Assembly (NCBI GenBank): GCA_027577415.1
Contig: JANBQS010000005.1
Coordinates: forward strand, 23,411 to 87,410
From: Coemansia sp. RSA 922
Lineage: Eukaryota > Kickxellomycota > Kickxellomycetes > Kickxellales > Kickxellaceae
Length of the DNA stretch: 64,000 nucleotides
Direction of reading: 5' to 3'
The notes under the pieces were generated by a model. That model made no database searches. It was not told the DNA's origin and saw nothing but the letters and a program-made list of their open reading frames with translations. Shown piece after piece: positions 1 through 8,685 of the stretch (position 1 is its first letter; the number at the start of each line of letters is the position of its first letter). A program made the translations under genes and the position numbers.

Positions 1-588
1 CTACCAATCGACCACTCCCGACGACGACGGGGCTCATCGCTGCTGCTGCGGGGTACCCTGTGTACAGCGTCTTTGCTTTGGACGCCAGTAACAAGAACGA
101 GGTGATGACCGAGAGTAGAGAATAGACGGATTAGAGACTCTAGTGGGGCAGTTGCAGATATTTCTTGGGTAGCGTGTTTGCGAGAAGCAACTACTTGAGC
201 AACTGTATCGCTGAGAACTGTGCGAGCACCTGATGCGCGGCCAGAAAGCAATTGCAATTGTACTTCATTGTCCAGACCCTAATGATAAGAAACAATACAA
301 TTTTTTTAGAGCGTGAGAAATCAACCAAAAAAAAATAGGAGATGGTGTGATACTTACTGGTGAGTGGATTATATAGTCGCGCAAGTCGTAGACAGATATT
401 ACGTCTACTAGTGGACGGTCCTTGTTAGATGAGCTGAGGACGGGCAGTGAGACAGCGTTGTGCTTGCGCATTTGTGTTAGCGCTTCTTGGACTGTGGCAG
501 TATCATTGATGGGATGGCGTAGTGTCGGGTATCCGCGGTGACTAAGCACATCGCGCACGGTAAACTGTTCTAAAGCATGAGCCTTCAT
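1..588 (-). CDS. CBS-domain protein, 3' end beyond left edge, one intron
   Basis: Exon 1 runs 588 to 358 (77 codons). A consensus GTAAGT donor lies at 357, an acceptor TTAG ends at 279, and the 79-bp intron leaves phase 0. Exon 2 stays open to base 1. Residues about 8-75 read as a CBS motif: 'FTVRDVLSHRGYPTL', then 'AVSLPVLSS', then 'LVDVISVYDLRDYI'. Exon 2 carries 'HHLVLVTG' followed by a basic stretch, which looks like the last strand of a second CBS unit. CBS pairs usually bind adenine nucleotides and regulate an enzyme or channel. No partner domain is visible in this part. The uninterrupted reading frame past 358 is intron read-through and should not be annotated as protein. Confidence 0.7.
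279..357 (-). other. spliceosomal intron in CBS-domain gene
   Basis: Donor GTAAGTATC and acceptor ATTAG on the minus strand, 79 bp. Both flanking exons keep one open frame only if this segment is removed. Confidence 0.7.
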
Positions 589-763
589 AATAAAAAAGAA
601 ATATAATAAAAAAGGAATAAGAAGCGTGGGAAGAAAAGAGATAGGAAAAGGAGAAAAAAAAAAATCCCCGCCTTAAGTCTTCTTTTATACTGCTTTTATT
701 TTCAGCACGTGAGATGACGAAATTTCTATGCTTGGGCACGCGAGCTTTTCCCCCCTGAACTGA

Positions 764-2269
764 TTAATTACCGCTATTGCTTCTAGTGAGAGATAATGGC
801 AGCACTCTGGATCCAGATCCCGCAGATGATGCAGGTTGTCTTTTCCTAGTATACTTTCGTTTCTTCCTCTCTGGCAGTCTAACCAATGCTACTTGAGTCG
901 CAATAGGGGTCGGTCGTCGACGTGATACAGTCGCATTTAGGGGCGTTTCTGGAACAAAGTCGAGCGAGTATGTACGCTGGACGATAGGCGTTTCTGGTAC
1001 AAATGCTCTGGAACCAAAAGCTGATGGAGATCTTAACACTGGTCTGGAAACTGGTGTAGCTGGAGCCAAGATCCTTGGAACGTTGCCTAACTCTAGCGAC
1101 CTACTGCTCGAACCGATGATACGAGTTACTTCTTTAGCAGCACTGATTTCGCGAGCAATAGATTCTGGCGTAGCCTCCAGTCGGCGCATCAGCGTATCAG
1201 GCGGCGTAGCGTTATAAACAGCTCGTCTTGGATAGTTCGCTGTGGTAGGTGTAGCCGAGTCATTATTGAGCGAGTTTGCAATTTGGTTGTACCGGTTATC
1301 GTCCCTGTAGCTCTCCTCCCAGTGGCTCCATGAGAACAGCTGGCTATCGGTGTATACTGCGGGGCTGATTGCTGAGAGCTGCGGAAGTGAGTGGAATAGC
1401 TCTGGACATTGGTCTAGTAAAGCGTCCATATCGTCTAGCTCTGTCTGAGTCGCTACGCAGCTGCCTTTAGGCGTTGACGAGTGGAATGACATTGACTGTA
1501 GTGCCGGTTCTGTGTCCCAAGTAGCGAAGACTGTATCCCAGTCGGCATCGATGGCGTGGGAAAGTGGGGGCTCTTTGGGCAGTGCCTCTTGCTCAGGTAC
1601 TAACTCCATGAACGGAGCAGCTGCCAGCATCGTGGCAATATCCCAACCACTAGACTTGCTGTCGCTAATCCCGGCAGCACATTGGGCTTGGCGTACGATC
1701 TGTCGCCACATCTCCACGATCGTTATTGACGGCCGGTCGACTTGCTTAGTACAGAGCCGAGTAACCACGTACTGCTGCTTGCCACCACCAAGCCGGGCAT
1801 GAGAAGCCATATCTCGTCTTAGCGCAACTGCCTGATACTGTCCGACCGCGCCACCACATACGCCCATGCCTATCAAGCACATTAGCTGCTCCGCCATGTG
1901 CTCTATCCACTGCGCCTCTTGCTGATGGCCTTGGAACCGCTCGCTATCTCGTTGTGTCTCCTCAACCCACTGTGCCGCTGTACACCCGAACCAAACGTCG
2001 GCTGTTGTTCCTAGTATGCTCGCTGATATCTCGTTCCTACTGTGGCGTATACTTGGGTCTATAAAACTTAGGCCAACTCGATAGGTCCATTTCACTCGGT
2101 CGTCGTTTATTTGTGTGTTGCAATTGGAGCATGTCCAAGTCGCTGTTTTGGTTACTTTGCGGCTGCAGTTGGGACATGCTGGGTATACAAAGTTTAGACC
2201 TGGCTGCTGACCGTCGTTCCTTTGCCCTTTGGTTGTAACTCGAATTAGCTGGAGTAATTGCAAGGACAT
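764..2269 (-). CDS. RPA-like zinc-ribbon OB-fold protein (DDIAS-like)
   Basis: A 501-aa protein if translation starts at the ATG at 2269. An upstream in-frame ATG at 2344 would add a poly-lysine, leucine-rich leader encoded by a T-rich 5' region, which I reject. Residues about 20-50 hold a four-cysteine ribbon, 'YPACPNCSRKV' then 'WTCSNC'. It is followed by OB-fold-like sequence ('YRVGLSFIDPS', 'ASILGTTADVWFGCTA'). This order matches the replication factor A C-terminal fold and, more closely in my recollection, the N-terminus of vertebrate DDIAS, a DNA-damage response protein. The remaining 300 residues are low-complexity, with a basic tail 'RKKRKYTRKRQ' that may act as a nuclear signal. Single-stranded DNA or RPA-related function is inference. 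Confidence 0.55.
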   Translation of the reverse strand: MSLQLLQLIRVTTKGQRNDGQQPGLNFVYPACPNCSRKVTKTATWTCSNCNTQINDDRVKWTYRVGLSFIDPSIRHSRNEISASILGTTADVWFGCTAAQWVEETQRDSERFQGHQQEAQWIEHMAEQLMCLIGMGVCGGAVGQYQAVALRRDMASHARLGGGKQQYVVTRLCTKQVDRPSITIVEMWRQIVRQAQCAAGISDSKSSGWDIATMLAAAPFMELVPEQEALPKEPPLSHAIDADWDTVFATWDTEPALQSMSFHSSTPKGSCVATQTELDDMDALLDQCPELFHSLPQLSAISPAVYTDSQLFSWSHWEESYRDDNRYNQIANSLNNDSATPTTANYPRRAVYNATPPDTLMRRLEATPESIAREISAAKEVTRIIGSSSRSLELGNVPRILAPATPVSRPVLRSPSAFGSRAFVPETPIVQRTYSLDFVPETPLNATVSRRRPTPIATQVALVRLPERKKRKYTRKRQPASSAGSGSRVLPLSLTRSNSGN

Positions 2270-2458
2270 TTGAGAATGTAAAAAATAATAACAATAAATA
2301 TACAATAGCAAGAGGGATTCTCTTTTTTTTTTTTTGTCAATCATGTTTGCTGCGGCGTTTGTATCGAGATTGTTTCTTGTGGGCAGATCGCCATGCTCTA
2401 GTTAGAGGTCGTTAGATTACAATATTGGCTCAATAAATATATTTTGAGAAAAATTTGG

Positions 2459-2617
2459 CTAGTGCTGGTTGCTGCGGTGCAAACGTATCCCTGGGTCGGT
2501 TAAGTGATGAAGTCCAGTGTAAGCTCCGTACATCACTGTCCCTGACAAAATACCAAGGAATGGTGCAAACTCGCGCGTAAACTTTAGATTTCCGATACGG
2601 AATAGTACTTGTCTCAT
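2459..2617 (-). CDS. 52-aa single-span protein, NDUFA4/B12D-like
   Basis: An ATG at 2617 opens a 52-codon frame that stops at 2459. A basic N-terminus is followed by one hydrophobic segment, 'FAPFLGILSGTVMYGAYTGL', and a tail 'HHLTDPGIRLHRSN'. A short membrane span followed by 'DP-x-(I/V)-R-x-x-R-x-N' resembles the NDUFA4/B12D family of small mitochondrial inner-membrane proteins (respiratory-chain accessory subunits). The match is by pattern only, and other tiny respiratory subunits are possible. It sits between the DDIAS-like gene (same strand, upstream end) and the divergent GPI-protein gene. Confidence 0.5.
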   Translation of the reverse strand: MRQVLFRIGNLKFTREFAPFLGILSGTVMYGAYTGLHHLTDPGIRLHRSNQH

Positions 2618-3071
2618 ATTTAGTAAGAGTTAAGTGTTGTTAAAGGTAATTGGAGAGAGAGAAAGTCAAGAGTTTTTGATGCGGAATGATCTCTTTCAAT
2701 GCCGTGTCATTGCACAAACCATGACGACGAATCATACACTATCTTTTTTTTTTTTGTCTTACGTCACCTACACTTTCCCCCTTACCCTTTACCCGCCGCT
2801 CAACATATGATCGAAATCGATTTCCAACTGTCTAGAACAATTTTTTTTTTCTTTTGTTTGATGTGCCGTGTATTAATTGTGATCTGGACCTGATGTGCGC
2901 ACATCAAAATATCAGTCACTTTTTATATTAATGTGACTGGATGTGGATAAAAAGGCAAGATCTGAACTCCCCCAAGCTACTTGGTTTTTCTTTATCATTT
3001 TTTGAAAGTTATACCTTTTTTTGATACCTATACGTCGTTTATTCGCCACCCTCAAGCAAACTAATTTTACC
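2618..3071. promoter_or_regulatory. divergent promoter region with 16-bp palindrome
   Basis: Region between two divergently transcribed small genes. It is AT-rich with several poly-T tracts. A perfect 16-bp palindrome, TGATGTGCGCACATCA, lies at 2891-2906, and a TATA-like GGATAAAAAGG near 2945 is appropriately placed for the GPI-protein gene. I see no further gene here. Confidence 0.35.
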
Positions 3072-3317
3072 ATGCAGTCCTTCACCGTCGCCTCTATTGC
3101 CATCGCTGCTATTTCTGCTGTTGCCTTCGCCAATAAGCCAGCTGCAGCTGCGCCAGCAGCTCAATATGCCTATGCCGCTCCCGTAACAGTTGTTCAAAAC
3201 GCCGCTAGCGTGGAACCCACGGTTACGGTCACCCACATCAACGGCGCTTCTTCCAACATCTTCTCGCTTGGTGCTGCTGCCTTGGCGGGCACCCTTGCTC
3301 TGGCTTCATTCATGTAA
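3072..3317 (+). CDS. GPI-anchored wall protein, Ala/Val-rich, copy 1
   Basis: 81 aa from the ATG at 3072; the in-frame stretch before it has no ATG. Residues 1-20 form a signal peptide. An Ala/Pro/Tyr-rich middle follows, then 'VEPTVTVTHINGASSN' and a C-terminal hydrophobic segment (about 63-81) with no charged tail. That is the usual layout of a GPI-anchor addition signal, with the cleavage site probably at G/A/S/S/N near residues 58-62. The likely location is the plasma membrane or cell wall. A close paralogue lies inverted at 6376-6651, and the identical C-terminal half suggests recent duplication or gene conversion. Confidence 0.7.
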   Translation: MQSFTVASIAIAAISAVAFANKPAAAAPAAQYAYAAPVTVVQNAASVEPTVTVTHINGASSNIFSLGAAALAGTLALASFM

Positions 3318-3414
3318 AGAGCTTACATGACATAATCGGCTGATTAAGAAACTTTGCTTTTTTTGTTCTTTGTCTTTGAACAATAATATACTATTCGGCC
3401 ATTTAATTATACAG
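3318..3414 (+). repeat. 3' flank of GPI gene copy 1, inverted partner at 6274-6375
   Basis: Sequence after the stop (CATGACATAATCGGCTGAT..., TTTGAACAATAATATAC, CATTTAATT) recurs in reverse complement after the stop of the paralogue at 6274-6375. The duplication therefore included the 3' UTR, and the two genes form the arms of a roughly 3.6-kb inverted repeat. Confidence 0.75.
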
Positions 3415-4478
3415 TCTGACACTTTTAAAGTCTTGAGCATAATTATCATGTACAGGTTAGCCATGAAATGTTATTCTGACCAAAGTCAAGTAACACCCAG
3501 CATTAAATTACCAATGATATACACATAGAGAGGCGCTGTTGTGATAGCAATAAAATTGTAGAGCAAGGCGAGCTCTAAAATATATTATACTCAAGACACG
3601 TGGCTTAGATTTAACCAACAGCCTTGTTATGCTAGTTGATTAGTGACCTTAAATACTCCAGCATAAACAGGCCCTCCAGGAATATGTTGAGGTAGTCCAA
3701 AACTGAGGAATATACACATTGCAGGTGATGTACATACTGGTTGGCTCTGTACCCTGTTGTCTAGGGTTCAAATCTCGCTTCTTCAAAAAAATCCCACAGG
3801 TATGAAAACACATACTAAGGTCGGAGGGTACCAAGCACCCACACAGAAATATATTAGAAATGTGAAGATTAATGCCACAACCAAAAATGGCAAAAGTGAT
3901 GATGAATGTCACACCAACACAATAAAAAATTGATAGGTCAGCTAGACACTAACAAGCAGTGGGCTATGCCATTGTCAGGCCCGAAAATCCATTTTGTTTT
4001 ATAAGAATTTTAAATAAAAACAGGCTGCCTGTTAGTCAATACTCTGCTAACAACAACGAATTTACAGTACAAAGCTAATCCAGAGCATGCAGTCTGCATA
4101 TCTGTACACACATTACAAAGGGTGCCTTTCTGTTTGATTAGCTAAATTAGGCAACACTGATCCAGAGGCCTGTAGGAGCAGGTATATTATTTACAAGACT
4201 GACTTTTAATGCTTCTATGCTTTTCTCTTGATCCTTTACAGCTTAAAGTCTTTAATTTATATTCTAGTATATATACACATTACGTGTTTAACTGTTTACC
4301 AGTCATTACTTTTTATTACTTTCTGGCATGCTTCGAAAACATTTTTCTCATTTCTAGAGTTGTTAGAAAACATTTATATTTACTATTAAAATGTACTGTT
4401 ATACTCTTACTTAGACAGTAGTTTATATTTATGCAAATTTAAACTGACCCTTGGCAAATCTTATATAAACTTGGTGTT
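3415..4478. other. AT-rich transposon-relic island, unclassified part
   Basis: About 1 kb without a supportable gene. The base composition differs from flanking genes and short frames are broken. A tRNA-B-box-like GGTTCAAATC at about 3768 hints at an old SINE, but no tRNA fold is present. Confidence 0.4.
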
Positions 4479-5237
4479 TGTTAGAACCAAAGCTATGACA
4501 TTGTCACCTTATCTAATATTATTGAATCTACTATTGATTACATTTGTAATGCCTTTCTTTGTTTGCTGAAAATACCTTCTCTCACTTGGGACTGGCCTGA
4601 GCATCAAGGCTGGCAAGGTAGACCAAGGTGTATCTCTCTGTGTTTACACCTACAATCACAAAAATGCTGCTGTGTGTAGCACTGAGGACCCAAACCATGT
4701 GGAATATTGTATTTGGACCAGGGTTGTCACATCTATTGGTGAAGCTGTATTATATTCCTGTGTGAAACTTTTGCTATATAATGGCAAACTGGCAACAATT
4801 CCCAAGCACTACAAGGTTTTTACATCTTTTATCAATGGTTTATTAAAGAAAGTCAAAGCCAGTGATATAACTGAGGACCTTAGCTGATAGCTGTGAGAAT
4901 CTTGTAGTGCTTGGGAATCGTCACTGGCTTACCATTATATAATAATAGTTTTATGCAGGGATAGGTTGTAGTTTCACCATTAGACGTAACAACCCTGGGC
5001 TGAATATGATACTCCACATGGCTTGGGTCATCAACGCCACACACAGCAGCATTTTTGAGCTTACAGGTATAGGCATGGAGAGATACACCTGGGTCCATCT
5101 TGCCTGCCATAATACTCAGGCCAGTGCCAAGTGAGAGGAGGCTCTTGCAACAAACAAAGAAAGGCATGATAAGATTAATTGGTAATAGTTACAATAATAT
5201 TAGATAAGGTGACAATGTCATAGCTTTGGCTCTAACA
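4479..5237. repeat. long imperfect inverted repeat (fold-back)
   Basis: Arms of about 350 bp (roughly 4479-4830 and 4888-5237) are reverse complements with moderate divergence, separated by a spacer of only about 60 bp. Outer ends share AGCTATGACATTGTCACC/TATCTAATATTA. Inner ends share CCCAAGCACTACAAG. Both arms encode related versions of the same short protein. The right-arm frame (5167 to 4880, 95 codons) is intact, and the left-arm frame (from 4549) has a TGA at codon 7. I do not recognise the protein. It contains 'AAVCG' and 'IKLLLYNGKPVTIPKHYK' in the right arm. It may be a fold-back transposon or two inverted insertions of one element. Confidence 0.7.
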
Positions 5238-5999
5238 GATCATTGTGAATAAGTTAAACATAAAATCAATGATAAAATATATTTATTTAAGCATACAGAT
5301 GTCTAGACTGGTCCAGGCAATGATAGTACTGACTTACTCCATGGGGCGAATGTTGAGGGCCTCCACAGGGGTGAATGTTGAGGGCCTCCACATGGTTCAC
5401 CCTGGAAACCTAGTAGAAATACTAGGGCTAACACTCAATAACACAGAGTTGTGAGTCAGACTCTCTTGCACTCATAAGGTGGTTGGTTGGGATTGCACAT
5501 CCCCTTTGCAGAATTGTCTTAGTTCCTTCAGTTTTGTTTTGTTTTGTTTTGTCTTTATATCCTCAGGTTAGAGGTTAGCAGGTCTTCACCTAACCATCTC
5601 CAGGGAAGAAATACAGTACATTATTTGCCAGCCTCAGTTTCCACCAGACTGAGGCTAGGCCTTAATAGGACATTCAGTGACTTGTAGATTCCATGTCGCA
5701 GTTAGTCTCCTCATGTGGGTGAGGGGATGGTAATCATAAGGACAATCATTAGTCGACACCTAGTGGTATGACAGGGGCTAGTGCCCCACCTGCCAGATCT
5801 CTTGGGGGGGGGTTTTTAGTGGAATTGTCCACACTATCAGCACAGTGTCTTCACAGTGTCTTCACAGTGTTTTGCTGTGTTGGTGTCAGTCCCCTGAGTG
5901 CTGATGCACTCAGCTTCTTGCCAAAAGGTAAGAGAGCGAAAGGGCTGTGTAGCCTATAAGCTGGGATACGATTTTTTTACCCAAGAAATTCTGAGCCAT
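5238..5999. other. relic island continued, short tandem repeats
   Basis: No coherent gene. There is a 2-copy tandem of about 27 bp (GAATGTTGAGGGCCTCCACA) at 5347-5393, a TTTTG run near 5530-5552, and CACAGTGTCTT triplication near 5839-5873. The region ends in a long A run at 6001-6019 adjoining the mariner relic. Confidence 0.45.
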
Positions 6000-6019
6000 C
6001 AAAAAAAAAAAAAAAAAAA

Positions 6020-6260
6020 GAATACACATGCACTTCGCCAAAGTTCCATCTACTCAAGGCGCCTCCGTACTCTCCAGATCTGTCATCCTGCGACTTTTTA
6101 TTCTTCCCTTGGATGAAAAGCCAGAAGCCAAATAATGTTGAGACAAAGGAAGAATTGGTTAAATCTGCTTGGAACAAAATGGTCTCATATCCTACCAGAG
6201 TACTATATGACTCTTGTTGACAAGTGGTTGAAACAGTGCGTTAAGGTTCTTAGAGTGAAC
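6020..6260 (+). pseudogene. Tc1/mariner-type transposase C-terminal relic
   Basis: One forward frame from about 6033 reads 'HLLKAPPYSPDLSSCDF' followed by 'LFFPWMK', then 'TKEELVKSAWNKMVSYP' before a TGA. 'PPYSPDL' with a following aromatic/hydrophobic block is the hallmark around the third catalytic Asp of mariner/Tc1 (DD34D/DD34E) transposases. The N-terminal two thirds and both terminal repeats are missing, so this is a dead fragment. It ends directly against the duplicated 3' flank of GPI copy 2. Confidence 0.65.
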
Positions 6261-6375
6261 TTTTGATGTGCACCTGTACAATTAAATGGCTGAATGGTAT
6301 ATTATTGTTCAAAGACAAAGAACAAAAAAAGTAAAGCAAAGCCTCTTTATCAGCCGATTATGTCATGTAGGCTCT

Positions 6376-6651
6376 TTACATGAATGAAGCCAGCGCAAGG
6401 GTGCCAGCCAAGGCAGCAGCTCCAAGCGAGAAGATGTTGGAAGAAGCACCATTGGTGACAGTAACCGTGACTGTGGGTTCCACGCTAGCGGCGTTTTGAA
6501 CAACTGTTACGGGGGCCGCGTAGGCAGCAACTGGTGCGGGGGCCGCGTATTGCGCAACTGGTGCAGCTGCATAGGGGGTGCCATAGGCAGCTGGCTTGTC
6601 AGCAATGGCAACAGCGGCAATGGCGGCGATGGCAACGGTGAAGGACTGCAT
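6376..6651 (-). CDS. GPI-anchored wall protein, Ala/Val-rich, copy 2
   Basis: 91 aa, paralogue of the gene at 3072-3317 in opposite orientation. A signal peptide (residues 1-18) precedes an expanded middle with repeated 'AAPVAQYAAPAPVAAYAAP' and an almost identical 'VVQNAASVEPTVTVT' block. The GPI-signal tail is the same as in copy 1. The extra 10 residues come from expansion of the Ala-Pro-Tyr repeats, a common way for fungal wall proteins to vary. Both copies look intact. Confidence 0.7.
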   Translation of the reverse strand: MQSFTVAIAAIAAVAIADKPAAYGTPYAAAPVAQYAAPAPVAAYAAPVTVVQNAASVEPTVTVTVTNGASSNIFSLGAAALAGTLALASFM

Positions 6652-7318
6652 GGTAAAATTAAGGATTGTTAGTAGCCGAGGTTAGCGTTAAGACGGAGGT
6701 GTGTAGCGTGTGTATCAAGCGAGGTGAAAGGGGGTTCTGCGTTTGAAAGAAAGAAATATATAATTGGATTCTGAGGTCGGGGGAGTGGGAACTAGGGATG
6801 CCTATATTTGCACATTTATACGTGTCTCTGAATGCCGTTCTTTTTTCCTTTAGCTTTGCTAACTTTTTTTTTTTTTCTTGCCTCAAAGTCGTTTGGCTAG
6901 ATAATTTTTATCGCTGCAATCTAGACTGCTTGGAAAGTGAAGCAAATAAAAGATCTGGGCAGTGGGCTAGCCGCTGATCAATCACTTCCCCCCGCAGTTA
7001 TTATATTTTTGCTCTTTAAAGGGCTAATAGATGCGCCACGTGGTGGGTTGATGAACCTGGTCTAGTCTCGATGCTCAATAAATTCAGTGCAGATTGGATC
7101 CGCTATAATGATTATTTTCCTTGGGCCTTTTCTTTTTGCCCATGCTCGCTCTCGATTTAAATCCAAATTAAATGAGATTCCTCACCTTTATTCGAACGTG
7201 CTCGACCAAGACTAATGTCGAGACGCAGTCTTAGAGCGTTTACTATTGATACGGTTCTAGGAGCAAACTCAGATTTATATTAGGATCACAGTGGATATAA
7301 GGGACTACACTCAGAGTC
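6652..7318. promoter_or_regulatory. intergenic, promoter of GPI copy 2 and 3' flank of Trx-like gene
   Basis: About 670 bp with no credible gene. It holds a GCCACGTGG E-box-type palindrome near 7033-7042 and a CT-rich leader next to the GPI gene. Confidence 0.3.
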
Positions 7319-7639
7319 TTATTGGGCTGCCAATCTCTCGAACGCGTGGTGAAGGCCCCAGAGAGAGTCAGTGTCATTATAGCAGACCTCACAGCGTTCT
7401 TTAAAGAATTTGAATACTGGTAACAGCACAATGTCTTGACCAATAAGAGCAAATGGCGTAGCGTCGACATCTACCAAGAGACACTTTATAGCTTTGTGCT
7501 TTGTTGACAAATCGTCAAGTTCTCCTCTCATTACCCTAAACGACCTCAACTGAGGAGAACTAAAGTATACAACCACTCGATAGTGTGTATCGATGTAGTT
7601 GCGAAGTTCATCTGCGTCCTCGATTTGAATTACGGCCAT
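7319..7639 (-). CDS. thioredoxin-fold protein lacking the CxxC active site
   Basis: 106 aa, a normal thioredoxin length. Strand and helix landmarks are recognisable: 'RVVVYFSSPQLRSF' in place of the usual 'vvvdFwA.WCGPCk', 'LSTKHKAIKCLLVDVDATP', and 'ILLPVFKFFKERCEV'-like sequence ('VLLPVFKFFKERCEV') in place of 'i..~PTf~ffk.G~'. Both active-site cysteines are absent (Ser-Pro-Gln-Leu region), and the cis-proline position reads Leu-Pro-Val. Redox catalysis is therefore unlikely. Non-redox thioredoxin-fold proteins act as scaffolds or chaperone partners. That role here is inference. Confidence 0.6.
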   Translation of the reverse strand: MAVIQIEDADELRNYIDTHYRVVVYFSSPQLRSFRVMRGELDDLSTKHKAIKCLLVDVDATPFALIGQDIVLLPVFKFFKERCEVCYNDTDSLWGLHHAFERLAAQ

Positions 7640-8215
7640 GATATAAAAGTCGCGATAATTGGTGTGGTAAAAAAAATGTGAATAGAGAAAAGTTGCTTGT
7701 TGTGTCAGATATCTCTCTATTATCGCAGGGAATTCGTCGTGCTTTTATATCAATTGAGCATGTAAAGAGCAAAGGATGATAATAGTTAAAACTCAATTGT
7801 CCCAATAGGTTTTTGTGTATTTGAAAGGCACAATAGAACAAGCGTGGTATTTTTTTTTATTTGTGATTGGTGATAACATGTGGTAAACCTGCATCATGTA
7901 TGCGTGTGTCTGAAATGACGGTGTGTCAAAAGAGTACACTGTATTGAGCCAATTTCTCGCGCTTTTTTCGAAAGCGCGATCTAGACCCGGACCCCCCCCC
8001 CGAACCAGGCAGATCAAAAAAAATAAATGTTCATTTTTAGTTTATTTATTTTTTTGCATTATAGCGCATAGCATAGAGGCGTGATGCATTATGCACATTG
8101 GTATTCATTGCAAATAAAAAAAACTTCCTAGCTATTTAAGATAGCTTGTTCTTTGCGCCTCACTCTCTTCCCTTTTATTATCGTAGCCCTATATTTTCAT
8201 TTTATTTGCAAGATA
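7640..8215. promoter_or_regulatory. divergent promoter region with small hairpin
   Basis: Region between the divergent Trx-like and PY-motif genes. A 9-bp stem (TCGCGCTTT/AAAGCGCGA, 7957-7979) with a 5-nt loop precedes a run of C at about 7989-8000. There are AT-rich stretches but no gene. Confidence 0.3.
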
Positions 8216-8629
8216 ATGAATGATATGATCACAAACGCTCGCTTCCAGCAAGTACTATCGCAAAAGGACTTGGGCTGTGATGCCAACGGCATTTGCAGTT
8301 ATAAACATCGTGCTTGGATACATATAATTTGGTCTTCGATATTGATTGGATTATTTCTGTGTATCGCGGTTTGGACCGTTTTCGATCGCTGCCGCCGCCA
8401 CCAACTCTCCAACAGAGATCGTGTAGGCGATATCGAAAACAGACACTCGGAACCACTACCAAAATACTCGCCTCAGCGCGAAGATGGCCTGCCCGGCTAC
8501 AATGAGCTATTGTCACCCTCAGACACACTTCGCGGAACCTCTTGTTGTTCAACGATTTCAACACCTGAACGAGTAGTGTATCGAGACACAATTGGCAGCA
8601 ATAGAATAAACAATAGTATTATTGCTTGA
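8216..8629 (+). CDS. single-pass membrane protein with PY-like motifs
   Basis: 137 aa from the first ATG at 8216; the open frame before it lacks ATG. Residues 1-32 contain two cysteines (GCDANGIC). A transmembrane segment at about 34-56 follows ('IIWSSILIGLFLCIAVWTVF'), then a basic stop-transfer 'DRCRRH' and a polar tail with 'LPKYSP' and 'LPGYNEL'. Such PY-like tails in fungi recruit Rsp5-type ubiquitin ligases through WW domains, so an adaptor at endomembranes is possible. I recognise no family. The orientation with the tail in the cytosol is inferred from positive charges. Confidence 0.55.
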   Translation: MNDMITNARFQQVLSQKDLGCDANGICSYKHRAWIHIIWSSILIGLFLCIAVWTVFDRCRRHQLSNRDRVGDIENRHSEPLPKYSPQREDGLPGYNELLSPSDTLRGTSCCSTISTPERVVYRDTIGSNRINNSIIA

Positions 8630-8685
8630 GATAATAAAAAATATAATATGGATAAAAAAATATAAATATAAACACAAATAGCTTT

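Noticed and set aside
3735..3800. tRNA-like sequence with GGTTCAAATC
   Set aside because: The bases around the T loop do not pair and no acceptor or anticodon stems form. At most it is an old tRNA-derived SINE.
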